Shown here: positions 1 to 8,385 of the stretch, in pieces
How positions within the stretch are numbered: the stretch's first letter is position 1
How the letters are laid out: each line of letters begins with the position of its first letter
Source of the DNA: Gammaproteobacteria bacterium
GTDB taxonomy: Bacteria; Pseudomonadota; Gammaproteobacteria; Arenicellales; Poriferihabitantaceae
Direction: 5' to 3'
Assembly (NCBI GenBank): GCA_009839585.1
Contig: VXPI01000017.1
Location: 1 to 11,451 of the forward strand
Length of the DNA: 11,451 nt
Notes under the pieces: model-generated
The model's database searches: none
What the model saw: only the letters and a program-made list of their open reading frames with translations
What the model was told of the DNA's origin: nothing
Translations under genes and position numbers: made by a program

Positions 1-1
1 G

Positions 2-499
2 CTTCATAATGAACAGGCCATTCATGAACTTGCCAACCATTTGCAAATCCAGGTTGGACCCAGGGACGGTCCCGGCAAGATTCAAATGGAAATTTTCGAA
101 AGGTGCGTAGAGCATAAGTTGGTCAACCCGACCTTTATCACCGGCTATCCTGTTGAAGTTTCCCCGTTGTCGAGACGCAATGATGAGCAGCCTGAAACTA
201 GTGATCGTTTTGAGTTTTTTGTGGCAGGTCGGGAAATTGCCAATGGTTTCTCGGAGTTGAACGATGCCGAAGATCAGGCCGAGCGATTTCAGGATCAGAT
301 GGGTAAAAAAGATGCGGGTGACCAGGAAGCGATGCATTTTGATGCGGATTATATCTGTGCTCTTGAGCATGGCCTGCCGCCCACAGCGGGAGAGGGAATC
401 GGCATTGATCGTCTGGTGATGATCCTAACGGACTCTCCATCAATTCGTGATGTAGTGTTATTTCCGCATATGCGTCACCAACAACCCCCTGCCGAGTAA
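2..499 (+). CDS. lysS: Lysine--tRNA ligase, class II (C-terminal part; 5' end outside window)
   Basis: Charges tRNA-Lys with lysine in the cytoplasm. The reading frame is open from base 2 to the TAA at 497-499, giving about 165 residues, roughly the last third of a protein normally near 500 residues. What is visible is the C-terminal half of the class II catalytic core: the stretch [13 protein letters not shown], then [20 protein letters not shown], then the class II motif 3 [13 protein letters not shown] with its ATP-binding arginine, and the typical ending [10 protein letters not shown]. These blocks align by eye with bacterial LysS such as that of E. coli, so identity is secure. The stop codon is followed with no gap by the lolC ATG, which implies co-transcription and probably translational coupling. 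Internal ATG codons such as the one at 41 are not starts, since the homology continues upstream to the window edge. Confidence 0.97.
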   Translation, partial: LHNEQAIHELANHLQIQVGPRDGPGKIQMEIFERCVEHKLVNPTFITGYPVEVSPLSRRNDEQPETSDRFEFFVAGREIANGFSELNDAEDQAERFQDQMGKKDAGDQEAMHFDADYICALEHGLPPTAGEGIGIDRLVMILTDSPSIRDVVLFPHMRHQQPPAE

Positions 500-1747
500 A
501 TGTTCAAATCTCTCGAACTGGCGATTGGCCTTCGTTATCTTCGTGCCAAACGCAGAAATCATTTCATTTCCTTCATCTCGATAATCTCGATGCTCGGCAT
601 CATACTGGGCGTCTGGGCCTTGATCACGATTATGTCGGTGATGAATGGATTCCACAGCGACCTCCGTGAGCGTATTTTATTTGTGGTCTCGCACGTGACC
701 GTTCAAGCCAATAGTGGTTATCTTGACAACTGGTTGCCGGTTGCCCGGTACACCCAAGATCTTGACGATGTGACTGCCTTGGCGCCATTTGTTCTGGGGC
801 AAGGCCTGTTGACCAACGGTAAGCATGTCAAGGGAGCGTTAATCCGGGGAATTTATCCGGATTATGAAAAGACGGTTTCCGAGTTAATGAACCATGTAGT
901 AACAGGCAGTACGGACGAGTTGGAACCCGGGAGTTATTCCATCGTTCTCGGTAAACGGCTGGCCCGGTCCCTGGAACTTGAGATCGGGGACAAGGTCAAT
1001 CTGGTGGCACCCAAGGGCAAGGTAACTCCGGCTGGCATTTTACCGAGGATGAAGCGATTTACGGTTGTCGGATTGTTCGAGATCGACATGTATGAATACG
1101 ACAACGGAATTGCACTCGTCAATATTGAAGATTTACAGAAAGTGCTCGGCATTGACAATGCAGTGAGCGGAGTGCGCCTCAAGCTACGTGATATTGATCG
1201 TGCCAGAGCCTTGCGAGGTGAAGTACAGCAGGTTCTGGGCAGTGGATTCCGGGTTCGTGACTGGACTCAGGAGCATGCCAATTTTTTTCGGGCGCTTGAG
1301 ATTGAAAAACGCGTAGTATTCATTGTGATGATGCTGATCGTGGCTGTTGCGGCGTTCAATCTTGTCTCGACACTGGTCATGATTGTGACTGACAAGCAAT
1401 CCGATGTAGCCATATTACGGACTCTGGGCATGAGTCCAGGAAGCATTATGCGTGTATTCATGGTTCAGGGGTCTACCATCGGAATCATTGGCGTTATTGT
1501 GGGCGGAACAATCGGAGTGATTACTGCCCTGAATATGGAAACCCTGATTCCCTGGCTTGAACAGCTATTCAATACAGAGTTCTTCCCTTCGGATGTTTAC
1601 GTGATCAGCGATTTCCCTGCCCGGCTGGAATGGCTTGATGTTATTGTGGTGATTGGGGCATCCCTGGTCATGAGTTTTATCGCAACGATTTATCCTGCAC
1701 TTCGAGCTTCACGTGTCGAACCGGCCGAGGCCCTGCGTTATGACTGA
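500..1747 (+). CDS. lolC: Lipoprotein-releasing ABC transporter membrane subunit, LolC/LolE (LolF-like) family
   Basis: Inner-membrane permease subunit that extracts mature lipoproteins and passes them to the periplasmic chaperone LolA, powered by LolD. The 415-residue length is usual for the family. The topology is that of a MacB/FtsX-type permease: one helix at about residues 22-48, a large periplasmic domain at about 50-268, then helices at about 270-298, 317-345 and 378-402. The segment DKQSDVAILRTLG (298-310) is the cytoplasmic coupling region expected to contact the ATPase. The stretch TPAGILPRMKRF (176-187) sits where LolC carries its LolA-binding Hook, so this copy is LolC-like rather than LolE-like. 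The ATG lies directly after the lysS stop and the end overlaps lolD by 8 bases. No second Lol permease is present before lon, so the subunit may act as a homodimer, as described for LolF. That last point is inference. Confidence 0.95.
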   Translation: MFKSLELAIGLRYLRAKRRNHFISFISIISMLGIILGVWALITIMSVMNGFHSDLRERILFVVSHVTVQANSGYLDNWLPVARYTQDLDDVTALAPFVLGQGLLTNGKHVKGALIRGIYPDYEKTVSELMNHVVTGSTDELEPGSYSIVLGKRLARSLELEIGDKVNLVAPKGKVTPAGILPRMKRFTVVGLFEIDMYEYDNGIALVNIEDLQKVLGIDNAVSGVRLKLRDIDRARALRGEVQQVLGSGFRVRDWTQEHANFFRALEIEKRVVFIVMMLIVAVAAFNLVSTLVMIVTDKQSDVAILRTLGMSPGSIMRVFMVQGSTIGIIGVIVGGTIGVITALNMETLIPWLEQLFNTEFFPSDVYVISDFPARLEWLDVIVVIGASLVMSFIATIYPALRASRVEPAEALRYD

Positions 1748-2441
1748 GCCGAATCCGGAAAACAAGCCGGTTGTGCATTGCAAAGCCGTAATAAAAACTT
1801 TTCAGGAAGGGAATCTTGCAGTCGATGTGCTAAAGGGGGTAGATCTTGCGTTGTACCGTGGCGAACGGATAGCCATTGTCGGCATGTCAGGGTCCGGGAA
1901 GAGCACACTGCTGCATGTTCTGGGAGGATTGTCCCTGCCCACTAGCGGTCAGGTGCTGATCAATGATTATGATATAAATGCCGCATCCCAGAAAAAGCGA
2001 GGGTATATCCGAAATAGACACCTTGGTTTTGTCTACCAGTTTCACCATCTTCTGCCAGAGTTCACGGTCCTTGAAAATGTTGCCATGCCGCTCTTTATCC
2101 GGCGTGAGAATCGAATTTCAGCATTCGATCAAGCCAGTGAGATTCTGGAGCGTGTCGGACTGAAAGAACGTATTCATCACAAGCCCGGGGAGTTGTCCGG
2201 CGGGGAGCGTCAGCGCACTGCAATCGCTCGCGCTGTAGTCACCAGACCTTCCTGCGTCATGGCCGATGAACCGACTGGCAATCTGGATGAAAACACGGCC
2301 AGACGAATCCATGATACTTTGTTGAATTACGATGATCAGAACGGATTTGCCTTGATTATGGTCACCCATAATCTGGCATTGGCGAGACAGGCAGATCGCG
2401 TTTTCAGTCTCGAAAACGGAGTGCTGACAGAGTCTGGATAG
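1740..2441 (+). CDS. lolD: Lipoprotein-releasing system ATP-binding protein LolD
   Basis: Cytoplasmic ATPase of the Lol transporter that energises lipoprotein release from the inner membrane. The 233 residues contain a full ABC set: Walker A GMSGSGKST (48-56), Q-loop Q100, signature LSGGERQ (152-158), Walker B CVMADE (172-177) with the following PTGNLD D-loop, and switch histidine H210 in MVTHN. Length and motif spacing are standard for LolD/MacB-type ATPases. I chose the ATG at 1740, inside the lolC 3' end, because GAGG at 1727-1730 is a plausible ribosome-binding site and because the residues from there match the family. An in-frame start at 1713 would add nine residues of unlikely character. 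The 8-base overlap with lolC indicates coupled translation with its partner. The downstream spacer to lon is 125 bases. Confidence 0.95.
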   Translation: MTEPNPENKPVVHCKAVIKTFQEGNLAVDVLKGVDLALYRGERIAIVGMSGSGKSTLLHVLGGLSLPTSGQVLINDYDINAASQKKRGYIRNRHLGFVYQFHHLLPEFTVLENVAMPLFIRRENRISAFDQASEILERVGLKERIHHKPGELSGGERQRTAIARAVVTRPSCVMADEPTGNLDENTARRIHDTLLNYDDQNGFALIMVTHNLALARQADRVFSLENGVLTESG

Positions 2442-2566
2442 AAGACCTGGCCTCGCCGTCAATGGGCGAGAGGCTCGTCCTATTGTGTTTAAAAAAAATG
2501 CATCCATCTATGGGTGAGATTACCTCTTGCAACCCATTCCCTTTCCTCCTAGCCGGATGAATCGCC

Positions 2567-4945
2567 ATGAATAAAGAACTCGAGCCGGAAGCGGAGCCGG
2601 AAGTCGTCAACGAAATCGCTCGATCAACCGATGTTCTGCCCGGTACCCTGTATATGCTGCCGGTGTCGAAAAAACCGATATTTCCCAGCCAGATTATTCC
2701 TGTCGTGATTGACTTTAAGGTTTGGGAAAGCACATTCAAGGCCATTTACGAAGAGGAAATGAATTATGTGGGGGTGGTTTATACAGCTGATGTTGGAGCG
2801 GATACCGCTACTGTGGACGACTTTGCTGAAATCGGCACGGCGTGCCGAATTCATCAGTTGGAGCGACAGGACAATCAAATTCACATGGTGATTTCGGGCG
2901 TACAACGGATGCAAACCCTGAACTGGGTCAGCCGCGAAAAGCCCTATACTGCCCAGGTCCACTATTTTCCTGAAACGACAACGCCGCGTTCGAACCAGAT
3001 CAAGGCGTATACAACCGCCATATTCAATACCTTCAAGGAACTTTTGCCTCTGAATCCGATGTATGGTGAAGAGTTGAAAATGTTCCTGAATAATTTCGGA
3101 ACGGTTGATTCCTCGATGCTGGCATATTTCGGGGCCAGCATGACCACTGCGGATGGCCCTGAACTGCAGGATATACTGGACACTGTTGATCTTGCCCCGA
3201 GGATGGAAAAGGCTCTGGTATTGTTGCGCAAGGAAGTCGAAATTGCCAAGGTCCAGTCCGATATACGTACGCATATCGAGAGCGAGTTGTCTCAACATCA
3301 GCGCGAAAGCCTGCTACGCGAGCAACTCAAGTATATCCAGAAGGAACTCGGGATTTCGAAGGATGACCGCGAAGCGGAAATCGAGACCTTCCGCAGCCGG
3401 CTTGAAAAACTCACCGTTCCGGAACACGCAGCCAGAAAAATCGACGAAGAGCTGGAAAAAATGGCGATACTCGAGAGAGGATCGCCCGAGTATACGGTTA
3501 CACGCAATTATCTTGACTGGCTGACTTCCGTTCCGTGGGGGGTATGTAGTGAAGATCGTCTTGATCTGGATACAGGGAGAGAAATCCTGGATGCCGATCA
3601 CGAAGGACTTGATGAAGCCAAGCAACGTATTCTGGAATTTATCGCGGTTGGAAAAATGCGCGGAGTGATTTCTGGATCCATTATCCTGTTTGTCGGTCCG
3701 CCCGGGGTCGGCAAAACCTCGCTTGGCCGGTCCATAGCGAATACTCTGGCAAGAAAGTTTTATCGGTTCTCGTTAGGAGGGATGCGTGATGAGGCAGAGA
3801 TCAAGGGTCATCGTCGTACCTACATTGGCTCAATGCCCGGTAAATTCGTGCAGGCCTTGAGGGAGTGTGGCACATCCAATCCGGTGATCATGCTTGATGA
3901 AATTGACAAGGTCGGGGCTTCTTATCGTGGGGACCCGGCTCATGCACTGCTCGAGGTCCTGGACCCCGAACAGAACAAGGAATATCTTGATCATTATCTT
4001 GATGTCAGGGTCGATTTGTCGAATGTGCTCTTTATCTGTACCGCTAACCAGATCGATACAATACCGGGGCCATTACTGGATCGTATGGAGGAAATCCGGT
4101 TGTCGGGCTATTTGACCGATGAGAAAGTCGCAATTGCCCGAAAGCACCTATTGCCAAAACAAATCACTTCGGCTGGACTCAAAAAGCGTGGCCAATTACG
4201 CATTGACTCGAGCGCAATCCGCAAGATCGTTGATGGATATGCTCGAGAGGCCGGGGTTCGAAGACTGGAGAAGATGATCGGCACGATCGTCCGAAAATCC
4301 GTCATGAAGCTGCTTGATGATCATCCCCCGCCAGTGCATGTCAAGGCCGCTGACCTTGAAGATTATCTGGGTAAACCTCGATTTGAAAAAGAGAACCTGA
4401 TTGTCGGAGTGGGTGTGGTAAGAGGCTTGGCCTGGACAGCATTGGGCGGGAGTACTCTGGACATTGAGGCAACCTGTGCCCATGCATTCAGTCGGGGGTT
4501 TCGGATGACTGGACACCTTGGCGATATCATGAAGGAATCTGCCGAAATCGCCTACAGTTACGTGATTGGCAATGCGGAGTCATTGGGAGTGGATAGCCAA
4601 TTCTTTGAATCATCCATGATCCATCTGCATGTGCCTGCAGGAGCCACCCCAAAAGACGGGCCAAGCGCTGGGATTACCATTGCATCGGCTCTGGTGTCTC
4701 TGGCACGGGGCAGGAGGATCAGGAGGAATCTTGCGATGACCGGGGAGCTCTCCCTGACTGGACAGGTGTTGCCGGTTGGCGGGATTCGCGAGAAGCTCGT
4801 GGCGGCACGACGCATGAAAATCCGCAATATAATCCTGCCGAGCAAAAATCAGGGAGACTATGAGGAATTGCCAGACTATATTCTGAATGGTCTAACCATC
4901 AGTTTTGTCTCGCACTACCAGGAAGTGCTTGAGTTGATCTTTTGA
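2567..4945 (+). CDS. Lon-family ATP-dependent serine protease (divergent, Lon2/AsrA-like type)
   Basis: Cytoplasmic AAA+ protease that unfolds and degrades regulatory or damaged proteins. At 792 residues it has the LonA layout: N-terminal substrate domain (about 20-230), charged coiled coil (about 235-285), AAA+ module with Walker A GPPGVGKTS (377-385) and Walker B VIMLDEID (440-447), then the protease domain with catalytic Ser700 in KDGPSAG and Lys743 in GIREKLVAARR. The Ser-Lys distance of 43 equals that of E. coli Lon, and no catalytic residue is missing. The N-terminal domain reads LPVSKKPIFPSQIIPVVID, not the LPLRDVVVYPHM form of canonical Lon, and contains KELLPLNPMYGEELK, which I associate with the second Lon type found in Pseudomonas and relatives (AsrA/PA0779). 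That subgroup call is from memory and moderate. The ribosome-binding site is weak. No clear sigma-32 promoter is seen in the 125-base upstream gap. Confidence 0.93.
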   Translation: MNKELEPEAEPEVVNEIARSTDVLPGTLYMLPVSKKPIFPSQIIPVVIDFKVWESTFKAIYEEEMNYVGVVYTADVGADTATVDDFAEIGTACRIHQLERQDNQIHMVISGVQRMQTLNWVSREKPYTAQVHYFPETTTPRSNQIKAYTTAIFNTFKELLPLNPMYGEELKMFLNNFGTVDSSMLAYFGASMTTADGPELQDILDTVDLAPRMEKALVLLRKEVEIAKVQSDIRTHIESELSQHQRESLLREQLKYIQKELGISKDDREAEIETFRSRLEKLTVPEHAARKIDEELEKMAILERGSPEYTVTRNYLDWLTSVPWGVCSEDRLDLDTGREILDADHEGLDEAKQRILEFIAVGKMRGVISGSIILFVGPPGVGKTSLGRSIANTLARKFYRFSLGGMRDEAEIKGHRRTYIGSMPGKFVQALRECGTSNPVIMLDEIDKVGASYRGDPAHALLEVLDPEQNKEYLDHYLDVRVDLSNVLFICTANQIDTIPGPLLDRMEEIRLSGYLTDEKVAIARKHLLPKQITSAGLKKRGQLRIDSSAIRKIVDGYAREAGVRRLEKMIGTIVRKSVMKLLDDHPPPVHVKAADLEDYLGKPRFEKENLIVGVGVVRGLAWTALGGSTLDIEATCAHAFSRGFRMTGHLGDIMKESAEIAYSYVIGNAESLGVDSQFFESSMIHLHVPAGATPKDGPSAGITIASALVSLARGRRIRRNLAMTGELSLTGQVLPVGGIREKLVAARRMKIRNIILPSKNQGDYEELPDYILNGLTISFVSHYQEVLELIF

Positions 4946-5000
4946 GTCAACCGCGCTTGTATCGACATCCCTGCGGGTTGCATATCCTGTGGGATAGCAT

Positions 5001-5909
5001 TTAGCCGAGCAACAACAGCAAGAGTATTCCGGCTGTAATCAGAACGACCCCGATGATTTCCTTGCCGGTGACTTTTTCGCGAAAATAGAACAAGGTCGCG
5101 AGGAAGGTAAATACCAGTTCGATTTGCCCTAGTGCCCGAACAAAGGCCGCTTTTTGCAATGTGAATGCGGTAAACCAGCAAATGCTGGCACAGGCCCCGG
5201 CAACGCCCGCCAAGCCGCCCCAGCGCCAGTGTCGAAATACCGAGATCAGGCTTGCGCGGTCTACAATCAGTATGCCAATCCCCATGAGCAGGGTCTGCAT
5301 AATCAGCGAGACTACAAGTGTGTAGGCGGCGTTTGCATAAAAAGGTTCATAGTCAAGTGCCTGTGTTGCCCCCCGAAACAGTGCAGAGGAGGCGCCGAGC
5401 AGGCAAGCTGTCGTGAGCCCAAGCAGGGTGGCTTTGCTGAACAAGCCCTGGGCTAATGATGAGACGGCAAGGTTTCGCTCGCCCATCGACAGGGCCAGAA
5501 CGCCCAGAGATGAAATTCCAATCGAAAATATCGCCCACTGGCTGATGGTTTCACCGAGGACCAGGGCTGCAACAATTGCTACCATGATAACTTCCAGTTT
5601 GGAAAAGGTCGTGCCGACGGCAAAACTCCTGTAGGTGAATGTCCAGAGTAGGGACAAGGTAAATAGGATCTGGCTAATCCCGCCAGTCAGGCAGAAAATC
5701 AGGAATCGGGTATTGGGTTCGGGCGTCGGTAGGTTGCCGGCCTTGAGTACCATGATGAGATAGGCAAGTGCTATCGGAAGTGCGTAGATAAAGCGCGAAT
5801 ATGCAGCACCGATTGTCGAGAGATCGTCCTTGAGTTTTCTCTGGATAGCAGACCGTAGATTCTGAAAGAATCCGGCTATGACAGTAATCGGTATCCAGAG
5901 TTCAATCAT
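5001..5909 (-). CDS. EamA/DMT-superfamily transporter (first copy)
   Basis: Inner-membrane protein of the drug/metabolite transporter superfamily, whose members mostly export amino acids, their analogues or other small metabolites. The substrate cannot be read from sequence. The 302 residues form about ten hydrophobic helices arranged as two EamA repeats (roughly 1-140 and 160-300), with a short charged N-terminal segment containing RSAIQRKLKDDLSTIGAAYSR. The second repeat ends in a positively charged REKVTGKE turn followed by a last leucine-rich helix. The ATG at 5907-5909 is chosen because the hydrophobic helix begins at once after it, although no strong Shine-Dalgarno is visible. The gene converges with lon, whose stop is 55 bases away, and diverges from the second transporter across 221 bases. 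The two transporters do not look like recent duplicates. Confidence 0.88.
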   Translation of the reverse strand: MIELWIPITVIAGFFQNLRSAIQRKLKDDLSTIGAAYSRFIYALPIALAYLIMVLKAGNLPTPEPNTRFLIFCLTGGISQILFTLSLLWTFTYRSFAVGTTFSKLEVIMVAIVAALVLGETISQWAIFSIGISSLGVLALSMGERNLAVSSLAQGLFSKATLLGLTTACLLGASSALFRGATQALDYEPFYANAAYTLVVSLIMQTLLMGIGILIVDRASLISVFRHWRWGGLAGVAGACASICWFTAFTLQKAAFVRALGQIELVFTFLATLFYFREKVTGKEIIGVVLITAGILLLLLLG

Positions 5910-6130
5910 GGGAAGGCGAGAGTGCTGGTGCTGAGACTATTCACGATAGCAGAATACGCGTTCAAATGCTGGAGAATCCGAATGCCGCATTGTTGTACAC
6001 TCACCACGCCGAGAGCAGATTGCCATGCCTTGGGTTATTCGTGATTTCATCGTTGCGGGGTTGTAGGGGATTCTGCCTGTTTCTGGATTTTTAAAATGGG
6101 TTGGACAATGCATGACCAGGTGACGGACCG
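5910..6130. other. Divergent spacer between two EamA transporter genes
   Basis: This 221-base gap must hold the promoters for both divergent transporter genes. I see no RNA gene, repeat or strong sigma-70 promoter in it. The sequence AGGTG at 6118-6122 is a fair Shine-Dalgarno for the GTG start at 6131. Confidence 0.5.
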
Positions 6131-7054
6131 GTGATATTCAAGAGTTCTGCAACCCTGCGTGGCGGACTGATGCTGATCGGCAGCATGTCGGTAATTGGTC
6201 TGGTGGATAATTTCATCCGATTCATCGCCGATGAAGGTGGAGTCTGGCAGTTTTACCTGATGCGGGCCCTGTTCACCTGCCTGTTGATTTCAGGCTATTT
6301 CGTCTATCGTAGGCGCCAGCTTCGTACCAGCCATTTCTGGTGGGTGACACTCCGGTCAACGCTGACGGCCGCCGCAATACTGGTTTACTTCATTGCGATC
6401 TCCTTTCTGCCGATTGCCATTGCCGGTGCGATCTTGTTTGCTTCCCCGATATTCCTGCTGATTTTTTCGGTACTGATTTTCGGGACACGAATCGGAGGCT
6501 GGAGGATTCTGGCCGTAATTTCCGGGTTTGTCGGCATCACTCTCGTCCTGAAACCCGATCTCCAGGATTTGAGCATCCTCACTCTGGTGCCAGCACTGGC
6601 TGGGATAATGTATGCGCTCGGCCAGCTTGTGACAAGGTACAAATGCGCAAATGAGGATACGCTGGTACTGCTGTTCGGATTTTTTCTTGCTACCGGTGTG
6701 CTGGGATTGCTGGGCGTTGTCCTGTTGAGTGTTTTTCCTTCTCTTCAGGGTATGAGTACCGAAGTTCCCTTTGTCAGCACTGGCTGGGTGACTCCGAGTG
6801 GTAAATTCCTGTTCTGGACTATGATTCAGGGAATTGGGTCCTTGATTGCCGTCTCCGGGTTGATACGGGCTTACCAGATTGCCGAGCCGACTTACATTGC
6901 AGTGTTTGAATACAGTTTCATTGTATTCGCCGGGTTCTGGGGATGGATAATCTGGAATGAGGTGCTTGATACGATTGCAGTAACCGGAATTATTATCATC
7001 ATTACTGCGGGAGTCATCATTACGGTCCGGGCTGCAAAATCGGAAGAGGCGTGA
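6131..7054 (+). CDS. EamA/DMT-superfamily transporter (second copy)
   Basis: A second inner-membrane transporter of the drug/metabolite superfamily, 307 residues with about ten predicted helices in two EamA repeats. The first repeat includes FIRFIADEGGVWQFYLMRALF, typical of EamA proteins, and a basic YRRRQLR loop between helices. The second repeat ends in the GVIITVRAAKSEEA tail. The substrate is unknown. The start used is the GTG at 6131, preceded by AGGTG at 6118-6122 with 8 bases of spacing. In-frame ATGs at residues 14 and 19 are alternatives and would shorten the N-terminus before the first helix. It diverges from the other EamA gene and converges with the DUF1611 gene. Within-family similarity to the first copy is low by eye, so the two probably carry different substrates. 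Confidence 0.9.
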   Translation: MIFKSSATLRGGLMLIGSMSVIGLVDNFIRFIADEGGVWQFYLMRALFTCLLISGYFVYRRRQLRTSHFWWVTLRSTLTAAAILVYFIAISFLPIAIAGAILFASPIFLLIFSVLIFGTRIGGWRILAVISGFVGITLVLKPDLQDLSILTLVPALAGIMYALGQLVTRYKCANEDTLVLLFGFFLATGVLGLLGVVLLSVFPSLQGMSTEVPFVSTGWVTPSGKFLFWTMIQGIGSLIAVSGLIRAYQIAEPTYIAVFEYSFIVFAGFWGWIIWNEVLDTIAVTGIIIIITAGVIITVRAAKSEEA

Positions 7055-7320
7055 ATGGCTATTGGATGCCAAGGCAAATTTATCCACATCAATCCCCTTC
7101 AGGTCCATGGCAATTCCCCGGGTAGCCATCTGTACCGCTGACAACAGTGCCGAACAAACCGGAAGCAGGAATTTCCAGACTTTCGATGTATCCGACATTC
7201 AAGGTCGAAAAGAGGAAGCATACCTTCCTGGCCAATCTGCTGAATCATGAGATCAGGGCATGTATTGTGGGGGGCCCCTTCAAGAATCCCCGTTATACAG
7301 GGAATTTTCGATAGAGGGGA
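7055..7320. other. Convergent spacer between transporter and DUF1611 gene
   Basis: This 266-base gap lies between two convergent genes. It holds a perfect GGGGCCCC palindrome at 7271-7278 and a 7-bp inverted repeat (AATCCCC at 7285-7291, GGGGATT at 7316-7322) that overlaps the DUF1611 stop, with no adjacent T-run to make it a clear terminator. A short + strand frame at 7186-7314 is described separately. No RNA gene is recognised. Confidence 0.5.
7186..7314 (+). pseudogene. Possible small or remnant ORF with a DUF2007-like pattern
   Basis: A 42-codon frame from ATG 7186 to TAG 7312-7314, extendable to a GTG at 7147 (55 codons). Residues HTFLANLLNHEIRACIVGG follow the helix-then-strand pattern that opens DUF2007 domains, in which a leucine-rich helix is followed by an I-x-A-x-I-V-G strand. 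The domain would be cut off about halfway. There is no convincing Shine-Dalgarno. It may be a decayed remnant, a genuine microprotein, or chance. The resemblance is by eye only and confidence is low. Confidence 0.18.
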
Positions 7321-8358
7321 TTACTGGACGATCAAGGAGGCGAGCTTGCCTGCACCGAAGCGCACCACATCCTGGACAGGATAACCGGTCTCAACTTCCA
7401 GATCTTCTATTGCCTGATATGCATTCGCTTCGTCAAGTAGCGAGGTATTCAGTGCGATCCCAATCGTTGATGCACTCGTCAGGGATCCACAGGCTGATGC
7501 GACTTGTTCATTCAGTTGAATAAACGGCTTTAGCGGTGGAATCGTTATCTTCCCCGATATGCGTAGTGATGTCATGCTGGCCCGATGGCACATGACTAGA
7601 TGTGTCGGACAGGCCCCTCGCATCAGGGGGAGAGTAGCCGTACTTCCGGGATGCAACAGGGAACCTTGTCCTTCAACAATGACAATATCGGCATCTGCCG
7701 CTCCCATCACCAGGGCCTCTACAGCACCGCAGGCGTGATCCAGCTTGAAACCATCCAGTGGAATGCCTTTTCCGGTGACGGTGATGCCGATTTGCCCGGT
7801 CGCCAAAAATTCAGGGTTCAGATTCGGGTGCTGGTTTTGAATCCACTTCCAGATCTCAAGTCCTGCGGTCATCTTGCCGATTGCCATATCGGTTCCAACC
7901 ATAAGAATGCGTTTGTTGGGGAGTGAGGCAGCTTTAGCGCTGGCAATGGCCGGTGTAAAGGCAGGCTGGCGAACATCCCATATCCATTGTCCGGATTTGA
8001 GATTGTTGCCGAGTCTCTCATGCAATGGGTCGTGGAGGCCATTGACAATACTCATGCCGAGTTGAATGGCATTGTTCAGCGGTTCCAGCCAGCTATCCGG
8101 AATGCGTCCACCGGATGGAGCGATGCCGATAACCAGAACATTGGCACCGGTTTGTGCGGCCTGATCGATATCCTGAAGTACGGGATAGTCAAAAGGGAGT
8201 GAGGAGACCTCCCTTACGGTTTTCCCGGCATTTGCCGAGTCAATGACACAGGTGATTGTATTTTTGCTGAAACGCATAACGCCAAACCCCATTTTCCCAA
8301 AATCTGAATCGAGGTTTTCCTCCATGTAGATGGCAATTCGGTGGTGGGGCTGTAACAT
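7321..8358 (-). CDS. DUF1611 family P-loop protein (DgcN-like)
   Basis: A 345-residue DUF1611 protein with the usual two parts: a Rossmann-like N-terminal domain (about 1-145, containing VMRFSKNTITCVIDSANAGK and GIAPSGGRIPDSW) and a P-loop-like C-terminal domain with VGTDMAIGKMTAG (154-166) and VEGQGSLLHPG (228-238). One studied member, DgcN, is reported as a D-glutamate N-acetyltransferase working with the enolase-type racemase DgcA. Many other members have no assigned reaction, so function here is only suggested. No dgcA partner is adjacent. I chose the ATG at 8356-8358 because AGAGG lies 6 bases upstream of it and the family-like sequence starts there. An in-frame start at 8409 would put the N-terminus inside a perfect inverted repeat and add 17 residues of low plausibility. 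The gene stands alone on its strand. Confidence 0.85.
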   Translation of the reverse strand: MLQPHHRIAIYMEENLDSDFGKMGFGVMRFSKNTITCVIDSANAGKTVREVSSLPFDYPVLQDIDQAAQTGANVLVIGIAPSGGRIPDSWLEPLNNAIQLGMSIVNGLHDPLHERLGNNLKSGQWIWDVRQPAFTPAIASAKAASLPNKRILMVGTDMAIGKMTAGLEIWKWIQNQHPNLNPEFLATGQIGITVTGKGIPLDGFKLDHACGAVEALVMGAADADIVIVEGQGSLLHPGSTATLPLMRGACPTHLVMCHRASMTSLRISGKITIPPLKPFIQLNEQVASACGSLTSASTIGIALNTSLLDEANAYQAIEDLEVETGYPVQDVVRFGAGKLASLIVQ

Positions 8359-8364
8359 CCAGAG

Positions 8365-8369
8365 CCTCT
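8365..8369 (-). promoter_or_regulatory. Ribosome-binding site deciding the DUF1611 start
   Basis: Read on the minus strand this is AGAGG, separated by 6 bases from the ATG at 8356-8358. It supports that start over the longer frame beginning at 8409. Confidence 0.6.
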
Positions 8370-8385
8370 GATTCCTGCTATATGT

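Noticed and set aside
2452..2470. Hairpin CTCGCC/GGCGAG after lolD as a terminator
   Set aside because: Only six base pairs with a seven-base loop and no T-run after it.
2484..2566. Heat-shock (sigma-32) promoter for lon
   Set aside because: CTTGCAA near 2527 recalls the -35 box, but no CCCCAT-like -10 box is at the right distance.
2624..3298. 224-codon minus-strand frame antisense to lon
   Set aside because: It lies wholly inside the well-supported lon gene and shows no domain.
4983..4996. Hairpin TATCC/GGATA between convergent lon and EamA genes as a bidirectional terminator
   Set aside because: The stem is only five pairs and the T content after it is too low to call.
6356..7198. 280-codon minus-strand frame antisense to the second EamA transporter
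   Set aside because: Almost all of it is the reverse of a clear transmembrane protein gene, with composition rich in Q, N and S typical of a shadow frame.
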